Part shown: piece after piece, positions 16,844 to 26,293 of the stretch | Layout of the letters: each line of letters opens with the position of its first letter | Position numbering within the stretch: the stretch's first letter is position 1 | Source of the DNA: Parvibaculaceae bacterium PLY_AMNH_Bact1 | GTDB taxonomy: Bacteria; Pseudomonadota; Alphaproteobacteria; Parvibaculales; Parvibaculaceae | Assembly: GCA_032881465.1 (NCBI GenBank) | Contig: CP126168.1 | Span: 3,411,501 to 3,475,500 of the forward strand | Length of the DNA stretch: 64,000 bases | Direction of reading: 5' to 3' | The notes under the pieces: generated by a model | Told to the model about the DNA's origin: nothing | Seen by the model: the letters and a program-made list of their open reading frames with translations, nothing else | Database searches by the model: none | Program-made: the position numbers and the translations under genes

Positions 16844-17461
16844 TTGCACCGCCCCTCTTCATTGACTAAGCCATTGAGGCAATTGCAACAAAGACTAGGT
16901 GACCCTGTGCGTGGCTATTTCGGCATTGGAGCGGAAGAAATTTCAAAGCCCATGAACATGGGCAATATCATCCGGTCAGGACATGCTTTCGGGGCGAGCT
17001 TCGTCTTTACGGTGAATGCCTTTTACACGGTTAGAGCGGCTAAATCCGACACATCGAAAACACCAAACCACCTGCCCTATTACGAATGGGACAGCGTCGG
17101 CGACATGGCGTTCCCAAAAGGATGCCAGCTGGTCGGCATTGAACTGACCGACGACGCCATCGAGCTCCCAAGTTTTCGTCATCCGCTGAACGCAGCCTAT
17201 GTCCTGGGGCCTGAGCGCGGCAGCCTATCTGGCGAAATGGTGGCCGCTTGCGACCATGTAATCAAAATCCCAACTGCCTTTTGCCTCAATGTGCAAATCG
17301 CTGGCGCCATCGTGATGTACGACCGGGTCAAATCTCTGGGGAGTTTCGCGGATCGTGCATTGATGCCGGGCGCACCTCAGGAGGAAAAGAAACCCCACCA
17401 GCATGGGGGACGGTTTCTGCGCTCGACCAAACCACGCGACAATAAAAGCGAGAAGACATGA
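16844..17461 (+). CDS. SpoU/TrmH-family RNA methyltransferase (about 200 aa)
   Basis: SPOUT-class methylase using S-adenosylmethionine on tRNA or rRNA ribose. Motif 1 is NMGNIIRSGHAFGASFV with the conserved Asn and Arg, motif 2 is YVLGPERGSLSGE, motif 3 is KIPTAFCLNVQIAGAIVMYD; the usual SLNVS is CLNVQ here. A basic tail of about 30 residues follows. No ATG start fits: TTG codons at 16844, 16862 and 16874 are possible and none has a clear ribosome site, so the 5' end is uncertain. The stop overlaps the ATG of the MscS gene as ATGA, so the two are translationally coupled. Confidence 0.85.
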   Translation: MHRPSSLTKPLRQLQQRLGDPVRGYFGIGAEEISKPMNMGNIIRSGHAFGASFVFTVNAFYTVRAAKSDTSKTPNHLPYYEWDSVGDMAFPKGCQLVGIELTDDAIELPSFRHPLNAAYVLGPERGSLSGEMVAACDHVIKIPTAFCLNVQIAGAIVMYDRVKSLGSFADRALMPGAPQEEKKPHQHGGRFLRSTKPRDNKSEKT

Positions 17462-19863
17462 GCAACGTTGTGAAATCCCTGCTGGTCTTCGGCCTGTTGT
17501 TGTCAGCGATAGCGATCACAACGCCGAGCAGCGCAAACACCGCTGAACCAGCATGGAAATTCAACCGGGACTTCAATGCTTGGTCCCACTCGCTTGATGC
17601 CATCGAAACAGAACTCGCGAAGCCGGAACATGCCGCAGAAAAGGACGAAGGCTTTCGCGAAACCCTGACGCAAATCAGAGCGGATGCTGTGACAGCCCGC
17701 GACACAGCGGCAGAATTTGCGACAAACTCAGAAGACCTGTTGGCCGCCTTGGGTACCCGGCCCGCCGAAGGGGAGCCCGAAGAAGCCCGCGATGTGCAGC
17801 AAAAGCGGCGCCAATATGAAGCCCAGGTTGCTGACTTCAGAGGACGCGCAGCACAAGCCCAACTCATTATCCGCCGGGTCGATACATTGACAGTACGACT
17901 GTCCGGGATCGAGCAGGGCCTGGCTGTCGCCACACTCCTCACACGGACGCCAAGCCCTCTCGGATGGGGACATCTGCAAGCAATTCCAACCGCTGCGTCT
18001 GAGTATTTCACCCGTCTTGCCATGGCGCCACTTGATTGGTGGCGGGCACCGACGGTTGAAAATCAGACAACATTTCAACGCCTAACGCCTATCGGCGTCC
18101 TCATCATTATTCTGGCCATCGCGCTCTTTGGACGGCGTCTTCTTGTGGATTGGCTAGGCCGTGATGTGCGAATTCCAGAACCGAGCTACACCCGCAGGCT
18201 TTTGGGCGCGAGCACAGAAGCACTCGCCAATGGACTGCTCCCAGCCCTTTTTGCGGTTCTGCTCTGGTTGACCTTCAACTTCGCTTTCTCGCTCAATGAA
18301 GGTCCTTTCCTCAATCTCGTAAATGGGATTGTAACAGCCCTCCTCATTGCGATTGCGGCATTGTCACTGCCCCGCGCAGCTCTCTCCCCCTCCCTGCCTA
18401 GCTGGCGGGTCGTCCCGATCAAACCAAAATATGCGCAACACCTGACTCAGCGCATCGGTGCTCTGGGCATTCTCTTTGGCGCAGACGTATTTGTAAGCTT
18501 CACAAGCGATCCAACAGATGCGTCCTTCCTGGCGATCTACAGCGCCGTCACCGCGACCCTTGAAGCGATCCTGATCATAGATCTTCTGCGCCCTGCATTG
18601 TGGCGCGCCGACCCTGATTGGAGCGCGGGTCGTACGGACGAAGATCAAGCGTCATCCCAGGCAAAGCCATCTGACCGCCGCCGCACATTGGCCTGGCAGG
18701 GCCTTCGCATTGCAATCGGCCTCATCGCCCTTACCGGTGCTGTCGCTGCCTGGGTCGGCTATACCGCTCTATCTGTCTATCTAATTGGCAACCTGATCGG
18801 CAGCGCACTAACCGTCGGCGCTCTTTTTCTGGCGCGCGCCCTTTTTGCCGAATGGATCGGCATCCTTATGCAGCGCAAAGAAGCTGCAGACTGGCTCGCC
18901 TTGTCCAAAGACGGCACCAGCACGGTCGCCTTCTGGTTGATCAGCTTCATGCAGGTGGCTGTTTACGTCACAGGTGTTGCGCTTGTCGCCGCAGTGTGGG
19001 GCATACCGCTCAATGACATCTGGACGATCACCTACAATCTCCTGACCGGCATTACCGTGGGTGGCGTCACTATTTCCTTTGCCGACATTCTGGAAGCTCT
19101 GTTTGTATTCATCGCCACACTCATCATCTTCCGGTTAATCAAGAAGCTGCTCCGCGAAACGGTTTTGCCACAAACGCGACTGGACGCCGGCGCGCAATAT
19201 TCAATTGCCACAGTCTTTGGCTATGTCGGGATCATCACAGCGGTGCTTCTCACCGCCACCACTTTGGGTGTTGAATTTCAAAGCCTGCTGATAATCGCAG
19301 GCGCTTTGTCTGTCGGCATTGGCTTTGGCCTGCAGAACATCGCCAACAATTTCATCTCCGGCCTGATTCTACTGTTTGAAAGACCAATCAAGGTCGGCGA
19401 TCTGATCGAGATTGGCGATACGCTCGGCCACATCACTCACATCAATGTGAGACGGACGGAAGTCGAGACCTTCCAGCGTGCGGAAGTGATGATCCCGAAC
19501 TCGGAACTGGTGGCGACATCAGTGATCAATTGGACCCACTCAGATCGCAAAGCACGGATTGAGATCAATGTTGGCGTCGCCTATGGCTCAGACACTGAGC
19601 TTGTCCGCGAAACTCTGGTGAAAGCGGCTGAGAATGTGGACAAAATCGTCTCCTGGCCGAGCGCCGACGTATTGTTCCTGGATTTTGGCGACTCAAGCCT
19701 TAACTTCCAGCTGCGGTGTTTCACGAACGATGTATCCTCTCGAATTACAACCTCATCCAGCCTGCGCTTTGAAATTGATCGCCTGTTCAGAGAAGCCGGG
19801 ATCGAAATTCCCTTCCCACAACGTGTTGTTCATATGGCGCCGAAGAGCGACGGCGAGGAATAA
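17458..19863 (+). CDS. MscS-family mechanosensitive channel with DUF3772-type N-terminus (801 aa)
   Basis: Large inner-membrane channel. Signal-like N-terminus, a periplasmic helical region rich in coiled-coil character at residues 30-170 (DUF3772-like), about ten membrane helices between 200 and 600, then the MscS core. The pore helix region reads GFGLQNIANNFISGLILLFE with the family's 'RPIKVGDLIEIGD' beta-domain entry and 'EVMIPNSELVATSVINWTH'. It releases solutes during hypo-osmotic shock. Its gene is coupled to the upstream RNA methylase, an arrangement without obvious functional logic. Confidence 0.93.
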   Translation: MSNVVKSLLVFGLLLSAIAITTPSSANTAEPAWKFNRDFNAWSHSLDAIETELAKPEHAAEKDEGFRETLTQIRADAVTARDTAAEFATNSEDLLAALGTRPAEGEPEEARDVQQKRRQYEAQVADFRGRAAQAQLIIRRVDTLTVRLSGIEQGLAVATLLTRTPSPLGWGHLQAIPTAASEYFTRLAMAPLDWWRAPTVENQTTFQRLTPIGVLIIILAIALFGRRLLVDWLGRDVRIPEPSYTRRLLGASTEALANGLLPALFAVLLWLTFNFAFSLNEGPFLNLVNGIVTALLIAIAALSLPRAALSPSLPSWRVVPIKPKYAQHLTQRIGALGILFGADVFVSFTSDPTDASFLAIYSAVTATLEAILIIDLLRPALWRADPDWSAGRTDEDQASSQAKPSDRRRTLAWQGLRIAIGLIALTGAVAAWVGYTALSVYLIGNLIGSALTVGALFLARALFAEWIGILMQRKEAADWLALSKDGTSTVAFWLISFMQVAVYVTGVALVAAVWGIPLNDIWTITYNLLTGITVGGVTISFADILEALFVFIATLIIFRLIKKLLRETVLPQTRLDAGAQYSIATVFGYVGIITAVLLTATTLGVEFQSLLIIAGALSVGIGFGLQNIANNFISGLILLFERPIKVGDLIEIGDTLGHITHINVRRTEVETFQRAEVMIPNSELVATSVINWTHSDRKARIEINVGVAYGSDTELVRETLVKAAENVDKIVSWPSADVLFLDFGDSSLNFQLRCFTNDVSSRITTSSSLRFEIDRLFREAGIEIPFPQRVVHMAPKSDGEE

Positions 19864-19985
19864 ACTGACAAACTACCCTGCTTAAGCGGCTGGCAATGAG
19901 CCGCAGAGCCCGGTATGATTCTCCTCAAGCCTTATGGCTAGGGGGTCTCAAAAGCGTATTGCGCCTTACCAGATTCAACTAGGGG

Positions 19986-20017
19986 CAAAAAAACGCGCAA
20001 GCTTGGCGCGATTTTTA
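19986..20017 (+). terminator. Probable intrinsic terminator
   Basis: CGCGCAAGCTTGGCGCG followed by ATTTTTA, about 125 bases after the MscS stop and 45 before the IalB-like start; A-run on the left. Confidence 0.5.
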
Positions 20018-20061
20018 GCTCCGATTAGGCGCAACACGCTCTAGGCAAGACAGATGGAAAA

Positions 20062-20604
20062 ATGATGCGGTTCTCAAAGCTTACAAAACTATTCCTCGCC
20101 ACAGTGACAGCTGTCTGGTTTGGTGTTTCCGCCGCAGCGGCAGAGGAACCCAAACTTCTGGGCAAATATTCAGATTGGGCAGCCTACAGCTATGGATCCG
20201 GGTCCAGTCGAATCTGCTATGTCATGTCTGAGCCAAAAGAAATGCGGCCGCGCGGCGCCAACAGAGGCGATGTCTTCCTGATGATAACGCACCGCCCAGG
20301 CCAGAATGTGACCAATGAAGTGTCCATGCGGGCAGGCTATCCGTTTTCTGACCGCTCTCGGCCTTTCGCCCAGATCGGTTCTGACAAATTCCAAATGTTC
20401 AGCGGTGTTTCTGAGGGCGGCGAAAACCGCTATTGGGCATGGCTGAAGGACACAAGCGACGAAGACCGGATGGCGACCGCAATGCGCCGCGGCAGCTCCA
20501 TGACGGTCAAAGGCACGTCCCAGCGGGGAACGCTCACAACCGATCGCTATTCTTTGTCCGGCATTACGGCCGCTCTGAACAAAATCGACGATACCTGCAG
20601 GTAA
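20062..20604 (+). CDS. Invasion-associated locus B (IalB) family protein (180 aa)
   Basis: Exported protein with a signal peptide (MMRFSKLTKLFLATVTAVWFG region, cleavage likely after AAAA at about 27). The mature part shows the IalB pattern: SDWAAYSYGS…RICYVMSEPKE, then 'RGDVFLMITHRPGQNVTNEVSMRAGYPF' and a C-terminal 'GTLTTDRYSLSGITAALNKIDDTC'. Two Cys (CYV and DTC) may form a disulfide. IalB was named from Bartonella erythrocyte invasion but is common in free-living alphaproteobacteria, so a general envelope role is likelier here. It is followed by rlmN, as in many relatives. Confidence 0.9.
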   Translation: MMRFSKLTKLFLATVTAVWFGVSAAAAEEPKLLGKYSDWAAYSYGSGSSRICYVMSEPKEMRPRGANRGDVFLMITHRPGQNVTNEVSMRAGYPFSDRSRPFAQIGSDKFQMFSGVSEGGENRYWAWLKDTSDEDRMATAMRRGSSMTVKGTSQRGTLTTDRYSLSGITAALNKIDDTCR

Positions 20605-20753
20605 AACGGCTGAAATCTGGGATTCATGAAGCAGGTTAAGGCTGGGCATCACAGAGGATGGCGCCCTGGCCTCAGCCCGTGCTATGACGCGCCTCATCGA
20701 TATCCCTAAACGCCCCACCTCCACTATGTGTAGGGGCTTGCGAAGAGAGCCTG

Positions 20754-21929
20754 ATGGCAACCGTTCTCAACACCACGGACAGACAGCGACCTCATAGCCG
20801 ACGCCTAAAAGCTGCGATGGCCGACGGCCCAATGTCACTTGTTGGTCTGACCCGCGAGGAGCTGGGCGACGCCCTGCGTGAGGCTGGAGTTGCCGAGAAA
20901 CAGATCCGCATGCGTGTTGGCCAATTGTGGAATGCGCTCTATCACCACGGGCACCAGGACTTCGCCCACGTCACAACTCTTTCAAAAGACCTGCGGGCGA
21001 CTTTCGCCGAGCGCTTCACGCTGACGCGGCCGGAAATTGTCACCGAACAGATTTCAAACGATGGCACCCGCAAATGGTTGATCCGACTGCCCTCGACAGA
21101 CCCGCGCGCGCCCGCTCCCGAAGTAGAAGCCGTTTACATTCCCGAAGAGACCCGCGGCACACTGTGCATCTCCAGCCAGGTCGGCTGCACCCTTAACTGC
21201 ACCTTCTGCCATACGGGCACGCAAAAGCTTGTGCGCAACCTGACAGCTGGCGAGATTGTTGCCCAGGTACTGATTGCACGCGATGCTTTGGAAGAATGGC
21301 CGAGCCCCCAGGAGGGCCGCAAGATCACAAACGTCGTGCTCATGGGCATGGGCGAGCCGCTCTACAATTTCGATAATGTGAAGCAGGCAATGGAGATCGT
21401 CTCCGACGGCGAAGGCCTTTCCATCTCTAAGCGCCGCATCACCCTCTCAACGTCCGGCGTCGTGCCAGAGATTGAACGCGTCGGCAATGAGATGGGCGTC
21501 ATGCTCGCCATCTCCCTCCATGCGGTGAACAATCCCACCCGCGACGAGCTCGTGCCCATCAACAAAAAATATTCCCTGAACGAGCTGCTGAAAGCCTGTC
21601 GGGAATTTCCCGGTGTTTCTAATGCGCGGCGAATTACGTTTGAATATGTGATGCTGAAAGGCGTGAATGACAGCCTCGCAGACGCGAAGGAACTGGTGCG
21701 CCTGTTAAAAGGCATTCCTGCCAAGATCAACCTGATCCCTTTCAATGCCTGGCCCGGCGCTCCGTACGAGTGCTCTGACTGGGAACAGATTGAAAAATTT
21801 GCCGATATTGTGAACCGGGCGGGCTACGCAAGCCCCATCCGCACACCGCGTGGTCGCGACATCATGGCGGCCTGCGGGCAACTGAAATCCGCCAGCGAAA
21901 AAATCAAAGCGAGCCAGATCTCCGCTTAA
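20754..21929 (+). CDS. rlmN: 23S rRNA/tRNA adenine C2-methyltransferase RlmN (391 aa)
   Basis: Radical SAM enzyme that methylates A2503 of 23S rRNA and A37 of some tRNAs. The CxxxCxxC cluster is at Cys145, Cys149 and Cys152 (GCTLNCTFC), the SAM region is [15 protein letters not shown], and the methyl-carrying Cys is Cys374 in DIMAACGQL. The N-terminal accessory domain shows '[10 protein letters not shown]'. The N-terminus has about 25 extra residues compared with E. coli; an internal ATG at codon 20 or 27 may be used. It follows the IalB-like gene by 149 bases. Confidence 0.95.
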   Translation: MATVLNTTDRQRPHSRRLKAAMADGPMSLVGLTREELGDALREAGVAEKQIRMRVGQLWNALYHHGHQDFAHVTTLSKDLRATFAERFTLTRPEIVTEQISNDGTRKWLIRLPSTDPRAPAPEVEAVYIPEETRGTLCISSQVGCTLNCTFCHTGTQKLVRNLTAGEIVAQVLIARDALEEWPSPQEGRKITNVVLMGMGEPLYNFDNVKQAMEIVSDGEGLSISKRRITLSTSGVVPEIERVGNEMGVMLAISLHAVNNPTRDELVPINKKYSLNELLKACREFPGVSNARRITFEYVMLKGVNDSLADAKELVRLLKGIPAKINLIPFNAWPGAPYECSDWEQIEKFADIVNRAGYASPIRTPRGRDIMAACGQLKSASEKIKASQISA

Positions 21930-21995
21930 GGAGTCGCAGCCGGATAAGAACCTGGTCTAAGCTTCATCCCTCTTATCGCATGTAGGGAATGCTCA

Positions 21996-22871
21996 ATGTC
22001 CAACACTCAGTTCACCGTGAAAGAAATCTGGCGTTACCCTGTGAAGTCCATGCAGGGCGAACAATTAGCCGAAACGGTTCTAACAACTGGCGGTGTGCCA
22101 CTTGACCGTGGCTGGGCGGTGCGAGACGAAGCCACTCAAACCATTGTGGGCGCAAAGAAAATCGCTGAGCTGCTTAACTGCAGCGCTCGATATATTGATG
22201 GCACCAATGCAGGTGCCGTGCCCCACGTGGAAATCACGTTGGCCGACGGCAACACAGTCCGGTCCGATGATGAGCAGGTGCATGCAAAACTTTCTACATC
22301 GCTCGGCCAGGACGTGACCCTGTGGCCACTGCAGCCCGCAGACAACAAAGAGCATTACCGAACAAAGAATGCACCAGAGGACATGGAAACGGAGATGCGC
22401 GCCGTCTTTGCCCTTGAGCCTGGGGAGCCGTTGCCGGACTTCAGCTCTTTCCCACCAGATATCCTCGGTGAGCTGATGGAATTCGCGACACCCATCGGCA
22501 CCTATTTTGACGCCTTCCCCCTCGACATTCTGACAGAGGCGTCCCTGCGTCACCTGCAAACACTGACACCCGACTCCAATCTGGATATCCGTCGCTTCCG
22601 CCCGAACATTGTGGTTGGCGACAGCGGCAACACAGTCGGGCTGGAGGAAGCGTCCTGGGTCGGCCGCTCAGCCTCTATTGGCAATGCGAGGATTGACGCG
22701 GTGATGGAATGTCCCCGCTGCATCATGACGACCCGCGCACAAGGCAATCTGCCTCGCGACGCCTCCATCATGCGGGCCATGGTCGCCCACACCGCCCAAA
22801 ACCTCTCCATCTATTGCAACATCTCAAAGCCCGGTCGTGTCGCAAAGGGCGACACAATTACGCTAGGCTGA
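21996..22871 (+). CDS. MOSC domain protein, YcbX-like (291 aa)
   Basis: N-terminal MOSC beta-barrel (VKEIWRYPVKSMQGEQL, 'GVPLDRGWAVRDE') followed by a MOSC domain with the 'RFRPNIVV' start and CPRCIMTTRAQGNLP, whose Cys is the expected molybdenum cofactor-sulfide-related residue. Such proteins resemble YcbX and mARC, which reduce N-hydroxylated bases; the partner ferredoxin domain of YcbX is absent. A TAGGGAATG ribosome site sits before the ATG at 21996. It converges on the HCCA-isomerase-like gene with two bases between stops. Confidence 0.9.
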   Translation: MSNTQFTVKEIWRYPVKSMQGEQLAETVLTTGGVPLDRGWAVRDEATQTIVGAKKIAELLNCSARYIDGTNAGAVPHVEITLADGNTVRSDDEQVHAKLSTSLGQDVTLWPLQPADNKEHYRTKNAPEDMETEMRAVFALEPGEPLPDFSSFPPDILGELMEFATPIGTYFDAFPLDILTEASLRHLQTLTPDSNLDIRRFRPNIVVGDSGNTVGLEEASWVGRSASIGNARIDAVMECPRCIMTTRAQGNLPRDASIMRAMVAHTAQNLSIYCNISKPGRVAKGDTITLG

Positions 22872-22873
22872 GT

Positions 22874-23467
22874 TCAGCGGCGCACCGCCCACTCGATCGC
22901 GGTTTCCATACGATCATTGCCCCAGAAGAGCTCATCACCCACGGTGAAGCTCGGCGCGCCAAAAATTCCCATATTCCAGGCACGATCCGTTTGCACTTTC
23001 AGGCAGTCTTTGTTTTCCGGTGCATAGGCTATCTCTGTTACCGCGACGGGGTCCTGATCGAGCCTCTCCAACAGACCTGCAATGACAGCATCATCTGAGA
23101 TAATTTGCCCATCCACAAAATTGGCGCGATAAACCGCGCGCACAAAATCTGGCCCCCAGCCTGCCTCCATGCCGAGCAGCGCTACGCGAGCAGCTTTCAA
23201 TCCGTTTTGCGGAAAAAGCTCTGGCTTGTTGAACTCCAGACCATCTGCCTCACAAATGCGCGCCACGTCCCGCCACATATAGCGGCCTTTCTGCTCAAAC
23301 ACATTGAAGGGAGAATCGGTAAGCCCCTGTTTTCCGAAAACTGGCCCAAGCAAAAAGGGCCGCCAGATCACCTCAATTCCCGCCGCAGACGCCACTTTCT
23401 CCACCCGCATGGACGCGGGATAGGAGTAAGTGCTCGCAAACTCAAACCAAAATTCAACAGCACTCAT
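22874..23467 (-). CDS. 2-hydroxychromene-2-carboxylate isomerase family protein (197 aa)
   Basis: DsbA-like thioredoxin fold of the kappa-GST/HCCA isomerase family. 'FWFEFASTYSYPAS' gives the active-site Ser in place of Cys, and the late 'WNMGIFGAPSFTVGDELFWGNDRM' is diagnostic. The family uses glutathione in naphthalene catabolism; many chromosomal copies have unknown substrates, and no aromatic-degradation gene lies near. Start at the ATG at 23467. Confidence 0.9.
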   Translation of the reverse strand: MSAVEFWFEFASTYSYPASMRVEKVASAAGIEVIWRPFLLGPVFGKQGLTDSPFNVFEQKGRYMWRDVARICEADGLEFNKPELFPQNGLKAARVALLGMEAGWGPDFVRAVYRANFVDGQIISDDAVIAGLLERLDQDPVAVTEIAYAPENKDCLKVQTDRAWNMGIFGAPSFTVGDELFWGNDRMETAIEWAVRR

Positions 23468-23555
23468 GTGTTATTCACCTGTTTTCTTTCGCGCTCACGC
23501 AAACGCTTGTTTCTTATTGCCTGCCACTCTATCAAATGCGGTTCGTGAAGCTAGA

Positions 23556-23611
23556 TCGAGCATTTCCAGCTGAAGGGGTTCCAGTTCAGCGGTTCGGAAA
23601 TGCGACCAATG
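23556..23611. repeat. Intergenic hairpin repeat, copy C (diverged)
   Basis: GAGCATTTCC and GGAAATGCGACCAA make the outer arms, with CTGAA/TTCAG inside. The outer arms and the GCGACCAA end match copy B, while the central part has drifted. It lies between the divergent HCCA-isomerase and DUF3422 genes, in a gene-free space of about 195 bases. Confidence 0.7.
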
Positions 23612-23663
23612 AAAGGTTAGAGGGGTTTCTCAGATCAATCTGATGAACCACTCATAGACACCC

Positions 23664-24965
23664 ATGCCGCCTCTCCGCCAATTTGCCGAGCATCCACAGC
23701 GTCAAAAGCTGAATGATGAAGTCCACTCGCGTCCACCTGCCGACATTCCAGGCGCGCTCATCTGTTCACATCTGGCATTTGTGACCGGCGAAAATGGGCA
23801 TGCGGAAGAAAAAGTCTCGCTCAAATCTCTGGCGAGTCTGTTTGGCGCGGCCATCCCCGACAGTTTTGGCAACCACCTGACGCTGGACCTCGGGCCTTTT
23901 CAACTCACCTGGGAACGCCATACGGAGTTTTCCACCTATACATTCTTTGAGCATTTACAGAGTAGGGAGCATATCGGCAATCGGTTTGCCCATGCGCCGG
24001 TATCGCGTATTCCCGACAGATGGCGCGAACAGATCAAGGGAGAGCTGCTGGTCGCCATCAACCTGATAGTGACACCACAGCCCAAGGCATCAACATCAGA
24101 TTTGCTTAGCGACGCCTTTGGCGACAACACCCTTGTCGGGGGGTCTCTTGCCGGGGGCGGCGCAGCCGCCTGGACAGATCTGACCCTTGATGCACAAGGC
24201 TGTTCCCGTATCCTGGTTGCAAACGAAAGCCTAAAGCCTGGGCGCGCAGGGCGCCTTGTACAACGGCTTTTGGAAATTGAAACCTATCGCATGATGGCAC
24301 TGATGGCCTTTCCGCTCGCCCGTGCCATCGCACCAGAAATTTCGGAGATGGAACAGGAACTGGCGACGGTTGCCGGTGAAACAACCAGCATCACATCGCT
24401 GGCAGACGAACAGCACCAGCTCAGCCAGTTGACAGCTTTGGCCGCGCGCATTGAAACAATGACCGCCCGGACAGACTTTCGCTTCTCCGCATCGCGCGCC
24501 TATCATGCATTGGTTGAAGAACGCATCGCTGACTTGGACGAAACGAAACTTGCCGGCATTCAGCAACTCGCAACCTTCATGGATCGCCGCCTGAGTCCGG
24601 CCATGCGCACTTGTGCGTCTGTGGCAAGTCGCCTCGACAAACTTTCAGAGCACATATCCCGTGCATCGGGCTTGCTGCATACCCGTGTCGAGATCGCCGT
24701 GCAGGAGCAGAACCAGAACCTGCTCGCGTCCATGGAATCGCGCGTGCGCATGCAAACGCGTCTTCAGGAAACAGTAGAAGGCCTTTCTGCTGTTGCCATT
24801 TCCTATTACCTGCTGGGCATTGTGAACTACATGCTGAAGGCAGCGGCCAAAGTGGGCAGCCCCGTCGACCCAACGCTTGCCACAGGTATCGCTGCACCGT
24901 TTGTAATCGGTGCCGTCTATTACGGCGTGCGGCAGGTAAGAAAACGCCTTACCCGCGCCAAATGA
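23664..24965 (+). CDS. DUF3422 family membrane-anchored protein (433 aa)
   Basis: Recognised by the start 'HPQRQKLNDEVHSRPP' and by the two predicted C-terminal helices (VAISYYLLGIVNYMLKAA, GIAAPFVIGAVYYGV) that resemble a CorA-like membrane end. The middle is helical with coiled-coil potential at residues 210-330. The family is common in alpha- and betaproteobacteria and uncharacterised. The C-terminus overlaps the convergent MFS gene by 17 bases. Confidence 0.88.
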   Translation: MPPLRQFAEHPQRQKLNDEVHSRPPADIPGALICSHLAFVTGENGHAEEKVSLKSLASLFGAAIPDSFGNHLTLDLGPFQLTWERHTEFSTYTFFEHLQSREHIGNRFAHAPVSRIPDRWREQIKGELLVAINLIVTPQPKASTSDLLSDAFGDNTLVGGSLAGGGAAAWTDLTLDAQGCSRILVANESLKPGRAGRLVQRLLEIETYRMMALMAFPLARAIAPEISEMEQELATVAGETTSITSLADEQHQLSQLTALAARIETMTARTDFRFSASRAYHALVEERIADLDETKLAGIQQLATFMDRRLSPAMRTCASVASRLDKLSEHISRASGLLHTRVEIAVQEQNQNLLASMESRVRMQTRLQETVEGLSAVAISYYLLGIVNYMLKAAAKVGSPVDPTLATGIAAPFVIGAVYYGVRQVRKRLTRAK

Positions 24966-26139
24966 AGTAGGTGACCGCCGTCGCAGCCACCGCCAGGAGG
25001 GCGAGAGTTGCAAATGCACTGGTAAAGGCAAAGGCACCCATCAGAAACCCGACCAGTGGATAAAGCACCAACCAAGAACTGTGCGAGAGCGCATATTGCG
25101 CTGCAAAGAGTTCGGCTCTATGGGCACTGTCAGCAGCACGTGTAATGACACGGCCCACCGGCGTCATGGAAAGCGCCGTGCCAAATCCAAGCAATGCCCA
25201 AATAGAGACAAACCCTTCAAAGGCAGGCGTCGCGCCAGCGATCACTAAAGCAAGCGCAATGGTAAGTCCCCCGAGCAGCATGGCGTTGAGGTCGGTGAGC
25301 ATGTCGAGCAGTTTGGGAAGCACCAATGCCGCAAGAATAGACCCCGCACCAAAGCCCGCCATCGCATAGGCAACCTGAGCGTCTGCGAGCCCGAGCCCAT
25401 CTTTCACATAGAGAACCGTCGCTACGATCGCCGTGGCGCTTCCAGTCGCAATCGCAAAGTAGAGCGTGAAGACGCCGGTGAGTTCCCTGCTGGCGAAATA
25501 GAGACGCAGGCCGCGGGTGACTTTCTCAAACGGTCTGGGCTCCTCTGTGGCAGCGCCAGACTGAGGCTGCGGGATGCGGCCCAAGAACAACAGCAGCGCA
25601 GAGACAAGGAACGCGATCGCATTCAGCTCAAACAGCAGCTCAAACGCCGCAAAGCCCAAGAAGAATGCCGCCAACAAGGGACTGGCAATATTTTCCAGCT
25701 CAAACGCGATCCGATTGTAGGAAAGAGCTTTCGTGTACTGCCCTTCGTCGGTCAGAACATCGGGGATTGTCGCCTGAAAGATCGGGTTGAAAGCTCCCTC
25801 AGCCACCGCGATGATCGAAACAAGCGCATAGACCTGCCAGGAAGCATCAATCAACGGATAAAGCGCGATGAGCCCCGCACGAAAGAGGTCGATGGAGGCG
25901 AGCAGTGCTCTGCGGGAAAACCGGTTGGCATAGGCACCCGCGATGGGCGCCACAATCATCTTCACCACCATTTTAAGGCCAAGCGCCGTCCCCAGCACAA
26001 GACCAGCCCGAGCCGGGTCCAGCTCATAAACCAAAAGTGCAAGCGCAACCGTCGTGAGCCCCATACCAATGAGTGCGAGAGACTGAGCAGCGAAAAGCCG
26101 CCGAAAAGTGGGATTTCTTAAGGGTGAAGAGCCGGACAT
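24949..26139 (-). CDS. MFS transporter, EntS-like group (396 aa)
   Basis: Twelve hydrophobic helices. The opening 'NPTFRRLFAAQSLALIGMGLTTVALALLVYE' pattern and 'NRFSRRALLASIDLFRAG' (A-motif-like loop) place it in the MFS_3/EntS-like group, which exports siderophores and drugs. No siderophore genes are adjacent. The mature end RG runs into the convergent DUF3422 gene. Divergent from argG with a 154-base intergenic region. Confidence 0.88.
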   Translation of the reverse strand: MSGSSPLRNPTFRRLFAAQSLALIGMGLTTVALALLVYELDPARAGLVLGTALGLKMVVKMIVAPIAGAYANRFSRRALLASIDLFRAGLIALYPLIDASWQVYALVSIIAVAEGAFNPIFQATIPDVLTDEGQYTKALSYNRIAFELENIASPLLAAFFLGFAAFELLFELNAIAFLVSALLLFLGRIPQPQSGAATEEPRPFEKVTRGLRLYFASRELTGVFTLYFAIATGSATAIVATVLYVKDGLGLADAQVAYAMAGFGAGSILAALVLPKLLDMLTDLNAMLLGGLTIALALVIAGATPAFEGFVSIWALLGFGTALSMTPVGRVITRAADSAHRAELFAAQYALSHSSWLVLYPLVGFLMGAFAFTSAFATLALLAVAATAVTYFIWRG

Positions 26140-26215
26140 TCCCCTTAGATACCTGATCAGGCACCAAGAACCCAGAAAGACCCGAAAAACTCACCATCTG
26201 CGGCGGTCACAGCGC

Positions 26216-26243
26216 TTGCGAGGGTTCTTGAATTGCCTATAGT
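26216..26243 (+). promoter_or_regulatory. Probable sigma-70 promoter of argG
   Basis: TTGCGA and TATAGT separated by 16 bases, 50 bases ahead of the argG start codon. Both boxes differ from consensus by two or fewer positions. Confidence 0.5.
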
Positions 26244-26293
26244 GCGCGAAAATCACCACCCTTAAAGGCTGGAACCCAAAAGCGGGATTTATC

